Shown here piece by piece: positions 46,713-54,889 of a DNA stretch of 64,000 bases. A model generated the notes under the pieces. It saw only the letters and a program-made list of their open reading frames with translations. It did no database searches and was not told where the DNA came from. Numbering within the stretch: position 1 is the first letter of the stretch; every line of letters begins with the position of its first letter. The stretch is from Armatimonadetes bacterium Uphvl-Ar1 (GTDB lineage Bacteria > Armatimonadota > Fimbriimonadia > Fimbriimonadales > Fimbriimonadaceae): positions 434,001-498,000 of the forward strand of contig CP021423.1 of the NCBI GenBank assembly GCA_002162075.1, read 5' to 3'. The position numbers were made by a program, and so were the translations under genes.

Positions 46713-47384
46713 TTATTGTGCTTGGTTGAGGAGTTCGGGGAGAGTGACAAATTGAAATCCTTGCTTAGTAAGGTATTCCAGAATCTTTGGGATGGCTTGA
46801 GCGGTGTGGGGTTTGATATCGTGGCAGAGGATGATTTCACCAGGGTTTGGTGTAAAGCAGATATTTTTATAGACGACTTCGGGATTTGTTGTGGCAGTAT
46901 CGGCGGCGGAGACAGTCCAGTTGAAACTTGCCCAATTTCGCGATATGGCGTCTTTGTTGAGGTTCGACTTGGTTAAGCCGAATGGGGCGCGGAAGAGGGT
47001 GGGATTGACTCCCGTGTATCGACGCACGATTTCGGCAGTTTGAGTATTTTCGATGTCTGCTTCTTGGGGAGACATTGATGTTCGGTGGCTATAGGAGTGA
47101 GTGGCGATGGCGTGTCCTTCGGCGACAATTCTCTGAAGGAGGAGGGGATTTCGCTCGGCGTTCTTTCCGAGGACAAAGAATGTTGCTTTCGCGTTGTGTT
47201 GCTTGAGCGCGTTGAGAATTATAGGGGTTTGAACGGGATCGGGGCCGTCATCGAATGTGAGCGCGAGAAGTTTATTAGTTGTTTTGATGCGGGTGGTTGT
47301 GGTTTGACCGAGATATTGGGAGGGGATAACGGTTTCTTTGGGAAGGATAAAAAAAGCGATGGTCATCAAGAGGGAGGGGGTCAT
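46713..47384 (-). CDS. Polysaccharide deacetylase family protein
   Basis: A NodB-homology carbohydrate esterase (CE4) that removes acetyl groups from peptidoglycan or chitooligosaccharides. Motif 1 LALTFDDGPDP holds the catalytic Asp and metal Asp, and motif 2 HSYSHRTS the metal His pair. Motif 3 is FRAPFG and motif 4 (ASFNWTVSAADT) precedes LCHDIKPHTA. A 20-residue N-terminal hydrophobic segment is consistent with export or anchoring. It overlaps the upstream gene by 4 bp (ATGA). Confidence 0.92.
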   Translation of the reverse strand: MTPSLLMTIAFFILPKETVIPSQYLGQTTTTRIKTTNKLLALTFDDGPDPVQTPIILNALKQHNAKATFFVLGKNAERNPLLLQRIVAEGHAIATHSYSHRTSMSPQEADIENTQTAEIVRRYTGVNPTLFRAPFGLTKSNLNKDAISRNWASFNWTVSAADTATTNPEVVYKNICFTPNPGEIILCHDIKPHTAQAIPKILEYLTKQGFQFVTLPELLNQAQ

Positions 47385-47845
47385 TTTTTGGTGACGACTC
47401 CTTCACGGACAAGGAATTTTTGGTTAGCGGTTGGTTCGAGGACGATGGTGATGTCGGCTTTACCCTGTGTGCCGGTTCCTTCCAGTCGTACGATGATTTT
47501 TGGAGGTTTGTCGTTATTGGATCGGACAGATTTGAATTTGCCGGACTGATATTCTCCGAGGGCTTTGATCAGTCTTTGGCGAAAATCGGGTTCTTCGGGG
47601 GTGAATTCGAGATGGATCAGGTCAGCGGTGGGTTGATTTTTGCTGAGGGTGGTGAGATAAGTTTCGGCGGCGGGGATAGCTCTTTCTTCGATAGCGCGGA
47701 GGGATTTTCCGAAGAGGCTGCGGGTAACGGGGAACGCGATGATGAGAAGGATGACGGTGATTGCAAGCGCGGTGAGGGGTACGGCAATAGTTGTGGTTTG
47801 ATCGGCTGGTTGCTCGGGAGATGTTTCGGGCGATGACTTAGCCAT
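47381..47845 (-). CDS. Single-pass membrane protein of unknown function
   Basis: A 154-residue protein with a Ser/Pro/Thr-rich start, one transmembrane helix (VPLTALAITVILLIIAFPV, about 23-41) and an outside domain (FTPEEPDFRQRLIKALGEYQ, IIVRLEGTGTQGKADITIVL). No family recognised. It is translationally coupled (ATGA) to the deacetylase. Confidence 0.65.
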   Translation of the reverse strand: MAKSSPETSPEQPADQTTTIAVPLTALAITVILLIIAFPVTRSLFGKSLRAIEERAIPAAETYLTTLSKNQPTADLIHLEFTPEEPDFRQRLIKALGEYQSGKFKSVRSNNDKPPKIIVRLEGTGTQGKADITIVLEPTANQKFLVREGVVTKK

Positions 47846-47882
47846 TGGCAGGCTTCAGTTTACAGGCTTAGTTAATTCGTGC

Positions 47883-48638
47883 TTAGTCTGAGTGGACATA
47901 CGCTCCGTTTGAATCAACTTCGTAAGCGGCAGGTTGTTGGGATTTATTGAATGCAATGTACGCAGGGAGGAGTTCGGTTGTCCAGAAGTCTGAAAACTCT
48001 GGGTATTGCTTGATCTTTTCCTTGTGAGTTTCTGATTCCATTCTGTAGGGGAAGATATCGACGCGGTTTTTGCGGGGGGCGAGTTTGGCAAGGGCGTAGA
48101 TTTCTTCGATGGTGTCGTCCCCCATGGCGAGGCACCCGATGCTGACATTGGAGCCGTGAATGAAGATGTCGCTCCCCGGGCGGGTTTGATCGGAGCGGAT
48201 GAGGTCTGATTTGTTCGGGTAGTCAAGTCCGAGGCTGAGGTGGAATTTTGATTTTGGGTTGAACCTATTTATGGTGTAGAAACCTTCGGGGACTTGGCGG
48301 TCGCCTTCTTTGCGTTTGGGTCCAGGTTTGCCGGATGATTTAAGGACTTTGTAATTGTGGTAGAGCTTGTACTGTTCGTTTGGTGAAGATTGGAACCAGA
48401 TTTCAAGTTCATCCTCGGCTTTGAAGGCGCGGAAATAAAGGGCGTTGATGGTTTGAGGGAATGGTTTTCCGGATGGCCCGGGTTGTGTGGATTGGGCCGA
48501 GGGGGACGCATTGCCGGACTCGGGCTTTGACGGATTTGACATGGGAGATTGTTCGACTGATGAGCTTGGAACTTGGGTGCAGGCAGTGACGAATACTGAG
48601 CCAGCGAGAAGAAAACACCACGAGCCGAGTCGGAGCAT
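47883..48638 (-). CDS. L,D-transpeptidase (YkuD), probable lipoprotein
   Basis: Cross-links peptidoglycan through L,D bonds or anchors proteins to it. From ATG 48638 the N-terminus MLRLGSWCFLLAGSVFVTAC has a lipobox (VTAC), so it is probably lipid-anchored. A Ser/Pro-rich linker follows, then a YkuD domain with IFIHGSNVSIGCLAMGDD, the H-x-x-S-x-G-C active-site pattern with catalytic Cys. PEGFYTINRFNPKSKFHLSLGLDYPN is the preceding strand. Longer upstream reading frames are low-complexity and not credible. Confidence 0.9.
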   Translation of the reverse strand: MLRLGSWCFLLAGSVFVTACTQVPSSSVEQSPMSNPSKPESGNASPSAQSTQPGPSGKPFPQTINALYFRAFKAEDELEIWFQSSPNEQYKLYHNYKVLKSSGKPGPKRKEGDRQVPEGFYTINRFNPKSKFHLSLGLDYPNKSDLIRSDQTRPGSDIFIHGSNVSIGCLAMGDDTIEEIYALAKLAPRKNRVDIFPYRMESETHKEKIKQYPEFSDFWTTELLPAYIAFNKSQQPAAYEVDSNGAYVHSD

Positions 48639-48698
48639 AGACACTATTACGCCGGGAGAGGGCTGGGGTTGGCGGTCCGGGAGGATTAAACTGAGTTG

Positions 48699-49256
48699 AT
48701 GGAAGGGAAAAGGGTAGACGAAACGAAGATTCGGATGGCGCAGATGATGACGCCGAATGATGCGAATGTTTTGGGGAAGGTTTTTGGAGGTTCGATTTTG
48801 GCTTTGATTGACCTTGCGGCAAGTGCATGTAGTCAGCGGTACGCGGGGCGAGTATGTGTGACGGCGGCATTTGAGCGGGTGGATTTTTTGGCTCCGGTAG
48901 AGATTGGGGAGTTGGTTGAGTTGGATGCGTTTGTGAGTTTTGTGGGGCGGACGAGTGTTGAGGTGACGATTGATGTTCATGCGACGCATTTGCCGACCGA
49001 TTCACGCAGGCATGTGAACACGGCGCGGGTCACGATGGTGGCGGTGCAAGATGGACGACCGGTGGGTGTTCCTCGGCTGATTTGTGAGAGCCGGGAGGAG
49101 CGGTTGCGGTTTTTGGCGGGGCGGTTGCGGCGCGAGTTGCGGAGTGAGCGGACGGCTCAGATGGCGGAATTGCTTGGTCGTTTGGAGGCGTTGAGCGACA
49201 GTAAGTTAGAGAGTTTGCTGGGAATGGAGGGGAGTTTGGTTGATCTGATTGACTGA
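48699..49256 (+). CDS. Acyl-CoA thioesterase (hotdog fold)
   Basis: Hydrolyses acyl-CoA. RMAQMMTPNDANVLGKVFGGSILALIDLAASACSQRYAG has the conserved Asn and Asp of the YciA/BFIT group, and AFERVDFLAPVEIGELVELDAFVSFVGRTSVEVTIDV the hotdog strand. A C-terminal extension of about 60 residues (RRELRSERTAQMAELLGRLEALSD) is not standard. ATG 48699 is used; TAAACT at 48687-48692 ends 7 nt before it. Confidence 0.88.
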   Translation: MEGKRVDETKIRMAQMMTPNDANVLGKVFGGSILALIDLAASACSQRYAGRVCVTAAFERVDFLAPVEIGELVELDAFVSFVGRTSVEVTIDVHATHLPTDSRRHVNTARVTMVAVQDGRPVGVPRLICESREERLRFLAGRLRRELRSERTAQMAELLGRLEALSDSKLESLLGMEGSLVDLID

Positions 49257-49285
49257 TTGGTTGGGAGGTCATTTATGGGGGTTGG

Positions 49286-49291
49286 TAGACT
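49286..49291 (+). promoter_or_regulatory. -10 box TAGACT, predicted leaderless promoter of hisC
   Basis: Preceded by TGG (extended -10 form) and ends 7 nt before the ATG; TTGGGA at 49261 is a weak -35 with 19 bp spacing. Confidence 0.6.
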
Positions 49292-49297
49292 CGGGGT

Positions 49298-50404
49298 ATG
49301 AACGATCGGTTGCGGGCGAATGTGTTGCGGATGACTCCTTATACTCCGGGGAAGCCGATTGATGAAGTGAAGCGAGAATTGGGGTTAACCGAGGTGGTCA
49401 AGTTGGCGAGTAACGAGAATCCGCTCGGGCCGAGTCCGAAGGCAGTTGAGGCGGTCGCAAATGCGGCGAAGGCGATGCATTTGTATCCCGACGCTTGGGG
49501 ATATGACCTCAAGGTGGCGATAGCTGGCAGGTTTGGGGTGGGGATGGATCAGGTGATGATTGGGAATGGAAGTGATGAGCTGATTCACTTGCTGGGGCTC
49601 GTCTTTCTGGAGTCGGGGGACAATGTTGTCATTGGCGCACCGAGTTTTGTTCGCTATGATGCGGCGGCGGAACTCAGTGATGTTGAGTTGCGGAAGGTGC
49701 CGCTTGACGCGGATTGGCGGCACGATTTGGGGGCGATGGCGTCAGCTTGTGATGACCGAACGAAGTTGGTTTTTGTTGCGAATCCGCACAACCCGACGGG
49801 GACGGTGTTGACTCATTCGGAGATTGTTGCGTTTTTAGATGCATTGCCGGAGGGTGTTGTGGCGGTCTTGGATGAAGCTTATTTTGAGTATTCAGCGGGT
49901 TTGGATGACCGCTTGGATGCTGTGAGCTTGATTGCAGATGGGCGGAATGTGGTGGTTTTGCGGACGTTTAGTAAGGCCTATGGATTGGCGGGGATTCGGG
50001 TGGGTTTTGGGATTTCTTCGGCGGCAATTGTTGATGCGGTGAATCGGGCACGGGAACCGTTCAATGTCAATTCTTTGGCGCAGGCGGCGGCGATTGCGGC
50101 TTTGGGTGATCCTGACCATTTGGATGAGAGCGTTCGGGTGAACTTGGAGGGGCTTTCTCGGGTCGCGGGGGCGATGCGTGAGTGGGGGTTTGAGACGGTG
50201 CCGAGCAGGGCAAATTTCATTTGTGTGAATGTCCGGGGTGATGGTGGGGAAGTATTTCAGGCGTTGTTACGGGAGGGGGTGATTGTTCGGAGTGGGGTTC
50301 CTTTGGGGATGCCCGAGTATATCCGCGTGAGTATTGGAACAGCGGCGGAGATGGACGCGTTTTTGTCAGCTTTTGAGCGAGTTGTGGTTGGGGTGGGGGT
50401 TTAG
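49298..50404 (+). CDS. hisC: Histidinol-phosphate aminotransferase
   Basis: PLP enzyme for histidine synthesis, converting imidazole acetol phosphate to histidinol phosphate. VVKLASNENPLGPSPKAVEAV, IGNGSDELIHLLG, VFVANPHNPTGTV (PLP Asn), VVAVLDEAYFEYSA (PLP Asp) and TFSKAYGLAGIRVGFG with the Schiff-base Lys are all present. Length 368 is standard. No other his genes adjacent, so the pathway is dispersed. Its stop lies at the hicA stop (4 bp overlap, convergent). Confidence 0.95.
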   Translation: MNDRLRANVLRMTPYTPGKPIDEVKRELGLTEVVKLASNENPLGPSPKAVEAVANAAKAMHLYPDAWGYDLKVAIAGRFGVGMDQVMIGNGSDELIHLLGLVFLESGDNVVIGAPSFVRYDAAAELSDVELRKVPLDADWRHDLGAMASACDDRTKLVFVANPHNPTGTVLTHSEIVAFLDALPEGVVAVLDEAYFEYSAGLDDRLDAVSLIADGRNVVVLRTFSKAYGLAGIRVGFGISSAAIVDAVNRAREPFNVNSLAQAAAIAALGDPDHLDESVRVNLEGLSRVAGAMREWGFETVPSRANFICVNVRGDGGEVFQALLREGVIVRSGVPLGMPEYIRVSIGTAAEMDAFLSAFERVVVGVGV

Positions 50405-50604
50405 AAGTCGTCTTCGGTGAGCCCTGTATCTTTCAGCAACTTCTTGTAAGTTCCGTAGCGCAGATCCCTTGAGCCGTGGATCGGGATTGTGGCAATCTTA
50501 TTAAGGTCTTCGTGCTTGTAGATATGATGACTTCCGCTTACCCTTGCTAGATACCACCCGTTTTGACTTAGAACCCTGCAGAATTCTTTTCCTGAAACTG
50601 GCAT
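50401..50604 (-). CDS. hicA: HicA family toxin (mRNA interferase)
   Basis: A 67-residue RNA-binding toxin that cleaves translated mRNA. KEFCRVLSQNGWYLARVSGSHHIYKHE has the conserved S-G-S-H with the catalytic His, and IPIHGSRDLRYGTYKKLLKDTGL is the family C-terminus. The ATG immediately follows the hicB stop with no gap. hicB precedes hicA, the reverse of the most common order. The pair may stabilise the region or respond to stress. Confidence 0.93.
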   Translation of the reverse strand: MPVSGKEFCRVLSQNGWYLARVSGSHHIYKHEDLNKIATIPIHGSRDLRYGTYKKLLKDTGLTEDDF

Positions 50605-50805
50605 TTATACGGCGATTTCCGATATCTGGAGTCCATCGGTGATTTCAGAATTATTGAGTGCGCTCAGATAACCTGAAATTGCGTCCGCAAGGTTAGACCT
50701 AAGTTCCTCGAGGGTATCAGCTTCTGTAACACATCCGGGAAAGCCTGGAACTTCAGCCCAGAATCCTCCTTCTTCGGCTTCATGAATGATGACTTTGAAA
50801 ACCAT
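50605..50805 (-). CDS. hicB: HicB family antitoxin
   Basis: A 66-residue antitoxin with the RNase-H-like fold that neutralises HicA. FKVIIHEAEEGGFWAEVPGFPGCVTEADTLEELRSNLADAI is the typical core. It is short and lacks a C-terminal DNA-binding helix-turn-helix, so autorepression may come from elsewhere. TATAAT (minus 50819-50814) ends 9 nt before the ATG. It is in an operon with hicA. Confidence 0.94.
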   Translation of the reverse strand: MVFKVIIHEAEEGGFWAEVPGFPGCVTEADTLEELRSNLADAISGYLSALNNSEITDGLQISEIAV

Positions 50806-50853
50806 ACTTGTTGATTATACGATGGGTTTGGTCGAATTGGGTTTAATGGTGGG

Positions 50854-51159
50854 ATGGCAGTGCTTTGGGAGTCGACGGATCAGTTTGGGAATATGTTCAT
50901 TGGGGTGAGTTCAGCGCAGTCGGTTGCGGAATTGGGGGAAGATTTTGCGAGTTTGGTGGAGGAACTGAAGCAGCGGGGGGATGAGGGTCAGGTGACGGTT
51001 GATTTTGGTTTTGGGGAGATCAATGGTCCGAATCCTGATGCGGTGAGTCATGTTTTGCAAGTGGCTTGGCTGGAGGAGTGCGATACGGATGTGGTTTTTG
51101 GTGAGTTGATGGAGATTTTTGGGGAATTGGAGTGCGGGTTTGATCTGGTACGAGCTTAG
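50854..51159 (+). CDS. Small acidic protein of unknown function
   Basis: A 101-residue acidic protein (MAVLWESTDQFGNMFIGVSS; many E and D), without signal peptide or membrane helix. No family recognised. TTTAAT at 50842-50847 ends 7 nt before its ATG, consistent with a leaderless transcript. It could be an orphan. Confidence 0.55.
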   Translation: MAVLWESTDQFGNMFIGVSSAQSVAELGEDFASLVEELKQRGDEGQVTVDFGFGEINGPNPDAVSHVLQVAWLEECDTDVVFGELMEIFGELECGFDLVRA

Positions 51160-51192
51160 GATTTTAAAGCGCACTTTATGGTGTGGGTCGCC

Positions 51193-51198
51193 TATACT
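51193..51198 (+). promoter_or_regulatory. -10 box TATACT, predicted leaderless promoter
   Basis: Ends 7 nt before the ATG at 51205. TTGAGGAATG immediately follows, so there is no room for a leader if transcription starts 7 nt downstream. Confidence 0.55.
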
Positions 51199-51204
51199 TG
51201 AGGA

Positions 51205-53706
51205 ATGATTGCGAGTTTGGTCTTTGGGCTGGTTGTGGGAATGGCGGCACCGTGTTCGGTGTGTGAGGAGTCTTCCGAGCGGCTTTATGGGTTTGGGCCT
51301 TACAATGGAAGTGTTTCAACTCCGGAGGAGATTTTGGGTTATGAATTGGGGAGTCGGCATACGGTCTTGATGGATCAGGAGCGAGTTTTGGAGGCGATCA
51401 CGGGGACGAGTGATCGGGATCGCGTGTTTTATTACGGGCAGAGTACGGAGGGACGACCGTTGCGCGCAGTGGCGTTCAGTTCGCCGAAGAATATTGCGCG
51501 ATTGGATGCGATTCAGGCGAATTTGAAAAAGATTGCGAATGGGGAGGCGGGTGATCCGGATATGCCGGCATTGGTTTGGATTAACGAGTGTATTCATGGG
51601 GATGAGACGGCGAGTTTTGAGAGCGCGATGGCGCTGATGTATAACTTGGCGGCGAGCGAGAATCCGGAAGTGGTTGCGGCTTTGGACAAGGTGGTAGTGA
51701 TGGTGAACCCTTGTTACAATCCGGATGGTCACGAGCGGTACGTGGTGGCTTACAATTCGATTCCAAACGGCAATGGAAAAGTGGGCACCTTTGATCGAGC
51801 GATTCCGTGGCCCTTTTTGGGGCGAGCGAATCATTATCGATTTGATATGAATCGGGATCGAATTGCCTTGAGTCAGGCAGAGACGCGGGCGGAAGTTCGG
51901 TTTGTTTTGGATTGGAATCCGCAGGTTTATGCTGACCAGCATGGGCAAGTGGAGAACTACTTTATGCCTCCGGTTCAGCAGAGCATTAATGCGAATGTTG
52001 ATCGCAATCGGTACAACAAATGGACGGATCTTTTTGGTCGGGCGACTGCGGGGGCATTTGACCGCGAGGGGTGGAGCTATTACATTCGGGATAGTTTTGA
52101 CCTTTATGCACCTTGCTATCTGGACAGCTTTGTGAGTTTGACGGGGGCGATTGGGATGACCCACGAGACCAACGGGGGTCGGCTCGTGAATATTGAAGAG
52201 CGCGATGGGTTTGTTGTGACCTTGCGTGAGGGGTTGGAGAAGCACGTTGTCAGTGCAATGAGTGTGGTTCTGAGTTCGGCGGCGAAGCGGGACGAGCTGC
52301 TGGGTGATTACTTAGCTTTTAAAAAGAAGGCGGTGAGTGGCGATCATGCGGGTGATTTCCAAACCGTTGTGATGCGGGGAACGGCGGAGGATTTGGAACG
52401 GATGCAATTGCACCTTGGTCGGGCGGGAGTGAAATCGGTGATGGCTCGGGATGTGATGTTGCGGGATGCCCGGAATTATTGGACGGGTGATCGGGGGGAT
52501 TTCCAGGTGACGGAGAATTGTTTGATAGTAGACATGGCGCAGAGTCATGGGCCGATGGCGAAGGCGCTTCTGGAACCGATGAGCGAATTTGAGCCCGATT
52601 TTATTGAGCGGCAAAAGGGTCTGGCGAATGCGATGAAAAAGGGAGAAAGTTTCCCGGAGATTGATTCGTTTGAGTTCTATGATTTGACGGCCTGGAGCTT
52701 GCCTTATGCGTATGGTCTGGAAGCCTGGTGGAGTCCGAAATCGGCAGAGATTCCGACTGCGATGATGATGACGGGCACGGGCGTTTATGCGGTTGAGAAT
52801 ACGGTTGGTTATGCCCTAAGGTACGACGAACGATCTGATTTGCTCAGGGTTTTTGAATTGTTGCGGCGGGGCGTGAGAGTGAGTCAGCTTACGAAACGGA
52901 CGCCAGTCCAAGGGATGGTGTTTGAGCCGGGGACTTTCATCGTGATGAAGCAGCGTAATCCGGACTTGGATTTTGCGGCAATGGGGTTTGATGAGCCTCG
53001 GAATCAGTGGGAGGTTTTGGGGACGAGTTATCCGGATGAGGGCCGGTATGGGCCAGGCGGCGAGAGTGTTCGCCATCTGCGGAAGCCTTCGCTGGGCGTG
53101 GTCTTTGGGAATGCTGGTGAGTTGAGCGGCGGTTCGTTCTGGTTCTTGATGGACAAGGAATTTTTCTTGCCTTATCGGAGCCTGATGACTCGAAGCGTCA
53201 GCGGGGCGCTTAAAGATTTGAGTTGCTTGGTGGTTCCCGCGGGAGTTGAATTGCCGGTTAATGATCGACTGAAAGAGTGGATTTCGGATGGCGGTTCGCT
53301 GGTTTATCTGGGGGGTGATGCAAGTGGTTTGATTCCGACCAAATCGCGTTCGAGTTTCCCTTGGTTGCCGGGGGCTTTGTTCCGGGGTGAAATGGATTCA
53401 TCGCACTGGTTGAGTTATGGCTATGCTCGAGACGCGGAGGGCAAGGTGAAGATCGCTCTACCGGTTTCTGGATCGACGTTTGCGGAGGCAGATGATAACT
53501 CGGTGGTGACGGTTTCGCAGAATGGTGTTTTGAGTGGTTGGGTTTGGGATGATTCGGCGGACGTTGTGGGCGGGACGAGCTGGGTTCAGTCACGGTCAAT
53601 GGGTGGAGGGAGTGTGACTTGGTTTGCGGATGATCCAACGGATCGGGCGCAGTGGCCCGGGCTTTGGAAAATGCTGTTGAATGCGATGATTTTGGGTGCT
53701 GAGTAG
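51205..53706 (+). CDS. M14-family zinc carboxypeptidase-like secreted protein
   Basis: A large (833-residue) metallocarboxypeptidase-type protein. An N-terminal signal peptide (MIASLVFGLVVGMAAPC) precedes the peptidase domain; zinc ligands appear as H131-x-x-E134 in ECIHGDETASFE and His246 in ADQHGQVENYF. VNPCYNPDGHERY and DMNRD are also family-typical. The C-terminal 400 residues (MMMTGTGVYAVENTVGYAL, then LVVPAGVELPVNDRLKEWISDGG) resemble the extended, non-catalytic domain of bacterial long M14 proteins. Likely digests peptides outside the cytoplasm. Confidence 0.9.
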   Translation: MIASLVFGLVVGMAAPCSVCEESSERLYGFGPYNGSVSTPEEILGYELGSRHTVLMDQERVLEAITGTSDRDRVFYYGQSTEGRPLRAVAFSSPKNIARLDAIQANLKKIANGEAGDPDMPALVWINECIHGDETASFESAMALMYNLAASENPEVVAALDKVVVMVNPCYNPDGHERYVVAYNSIPNGNGKVGTFDRAIPWPFLGRANHYRFDMNRDRIALSQAETRAEVRFVLDWNPQVYADQHGQVENYFMPPVQQSINANVDRNRYNKWTDLFGRATAGAFDREGWSYYIRDSFDLYAPCYLDSFVSLTGAIGMTHETNGGRLVNIEERDGFVVTLREGLEKHVVSAMSVVLSSAAKRDELLGDYLAFKKKAVSGDHAGDFQTVVMRGTAEDLERMQLHLGRAGVKSVMARDVMLRDARNYWTGDRGDFQVTENCLIVDMAQSHGPMAKALLEPMSEFEPDFIERQKGLANAMKKGESFPEIDSFEFYDLTAWSLPYAYGLEAWWSPKSAEIPTAMMMTGTGVYAVENTVGYALRYDERSDLLRVFELLRRGVRVSQLTKRTPVQGMVFEPGTFIVMKQRNPDLDFAAMGFDEPRNQWEVLGTSYPDEGRYGPGGESVRHLRKPSLGVVFGNAGELSGGSFWFLMDKEFFLPYRSLMTRSVSGALKDLSCLVVPAGVELPVNDRLKEWISDGGSLVYLGGDASGLIPTKSRSSFPWLPGALFRGEMDSSHWLSYGYARDAEGKVKIALPVSGSTFAEADDNSVVTVSQNGVLSGWVWDDSADVVGGTSWVQSRSMGGGSVTWFADDPTDRAQWPGLWKMLLNAMILGAE

Positions 53707-53723
53707 GGTTTGGGGAGCTCATA

Positions 53724-53800
53724 ACCCACCCCCTCCAACTTCTCCCCGATCAGGTCGAGGATAGGCCCCGTCCTTAAAGGAATTTAGGGAGGGGGAGGCT
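53724..53800. repeat. Decayed copy of the C-rich palindromic repeat
   Basis: ACCCACCCCCTCCAACTTCTCC with a decayed right half (AATTTAGGGAGGGGG). It lies after the peptidase stop; no T-tract terminator seen. Confidence 0.5.
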
Positions 53801-53838
53801 TAAGCGAATTGCTTTTAAGCACTGCGGCGGGGGGTGCA

Positions 53839-54852
53839 CTATTGGGAATAGTTTGGGGGGAAGGCGATGTGAACGGGTTTGGAGAGGGAGAATTGATGTT
53901 TGGTGGCTTGAGGGATGCCCGTTGTTGGGTCGAGCTGGAGGGTGGTGATGATATTGTTTGATTGTCCGGCGGCGACGAGAAATGCACCGGTCGGGTCAAC
54001 TGCTAGTCCGCGCGGAGTTTCGGCGGAGGTTGGGGTGATGGCGAGTCGGGAGAGGGTTTCGTCGGGGTTGATTGCAAAAGTAGCGATTGAGTTGTCACCA
54101 CGGTTGGAGACATAGAGAGTTTTTCCATTGGGATGGAGGAGGATTTCGGCGGTCGTGTCTTTGGGGGCGTTACTGGAAATGGTTGAAATGGTTTGGAATT
54201 CGGTCAGGTGGCCAGTTTCGGAGTTTATTTTGAGAGCGGTGACAGCGGATGCGTTTTCTGAGTTGACGTAGAGTGTTTTTCCGGATTGGCTGAAAACGAA
54301 ATGCCGGGGTGAGCCAGCAGTGAGGGGGAAGAATTGGGGTGGTTTGTCGTTCGTGAACAGGACGATGTGGTTGCGTCCGAGGTCGGTGCCATAAACGAAT
54401 GGCAGGTTGGGGTGAGCTTTGATGCAATGGGCGCGGGTGGGCGGGTTGTTTTCGGGATTGGCAGGGAATTGGAAGGGCTCTTCGGGGCCGATTTGGTCGA
54501 AGACGAGGGTGTGGATTGAAAAGTGCCCGGATCCGTAGCTGGCGGTGAAAAGGAGTGGCTCGGTGGGGTGGAAGCTGAGGTGGCAGGGGCCTTGTCCGGC
54601 GATTGCTTTGACCTGGAGAGAGATCAGTTTGTTGTTCTCATATCGGAAGGTCGTGATTGATCCGGATTTGAGTTCATTGATCGTGGCAATGATGGGGAAT
54701 TTTGGATGAAATGCGAGGTAGCTGGGGTTGGAGGTTTCGGCGGCAAGAGTGGGTTCGGTGAGTTCGCCAGTTTGGAGGTTGAGAGTGGATTGGTAGATCC
54801 CCTGTGATCCTTCGGGGGTGGTGTAGGTTCCGATGAAGAAGGGGAGGATCAC
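53839..54852 (-). CDS. Lactonase (6-phosphogluconolactonase-like beta-propeller)
   Basis: Seven-bladed propeller of the Pgl/YkgB type, thought to hydrolyse sugar lactones. From GTG 54852: VILPFFIGTYTTPEGSQGIY, then LAAETSNPSYLAFHPK, GQGPCHLSFHPTEPLLFTASYGSG, AHCIKAHPNLPFVYGTDLG, GSPRHFVFSQSGKTLYVNSE, EILLHPNGKTLYVSNRGDNSIA and PRGLAVDPTGAFLVAAGQ. All are family repeats. TACACT (minus 54864-54859) ends 7 nt before the GTG. Upstream reading frame is not credible. Divergent from the next gene. Confidence 0.9.
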   Translation of the reverse strand: MILPFFIGTYTTPEGSQGIYQSTLNLQTGELTEPTLAAETSNPSYLAFHPKFPIIATINELKSGSITTFRYENNKLISLQVKAIAGQGPCHLSFHPTEPLLFTASYGSGHFSIHTLVFDQIGPEEPFQFPANPENNPPTRAHCIKAHPNLPFVYGTDLGRNHIVLFTNDKPPQFFPLTAGSPRHFVFSQSGKTLYVNSENASAVTALKINSETGHLTEFQTISTISSNAPKDTTAEILLHPNGKTLYVSNRGDNSIATFAINPDETLSRLAITPTSAETPRGLAVDPTGAFLVAAGQSNNIITTLQLDPTTGIPQATKHQFSLSKPVHIAFPPNYSQ

Positions 54853-54858
54853 CCTTCG

Positions 54859-54864
54859 AGTGTA
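54859..54864 (-). promoter_or_regulatory. -10 box TACACT, leaderless promoter of the lactonase
   Basis: One half of a tightly packed divergent promoter pair; the start codons are only 37 bp apart. Confidence 0.6.
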
Positions 54865-54877
54865 GCTCTTTGAGATG

Positions 54878-54883
54878 TAAAAT
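54878..54883 (+). promoter_or_regulatory. -10 box TAAAAT, leaderless promoter of the 54890 gene
   Basis: Ends 7 nt before the GTG at 54890; TTCGAG at 54855-54860, 17 bp upstream, is a possible -35 and lies within the lactonase promoter. Confidence 0.6.
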
Positions 54884-54889
54884 GTTCGT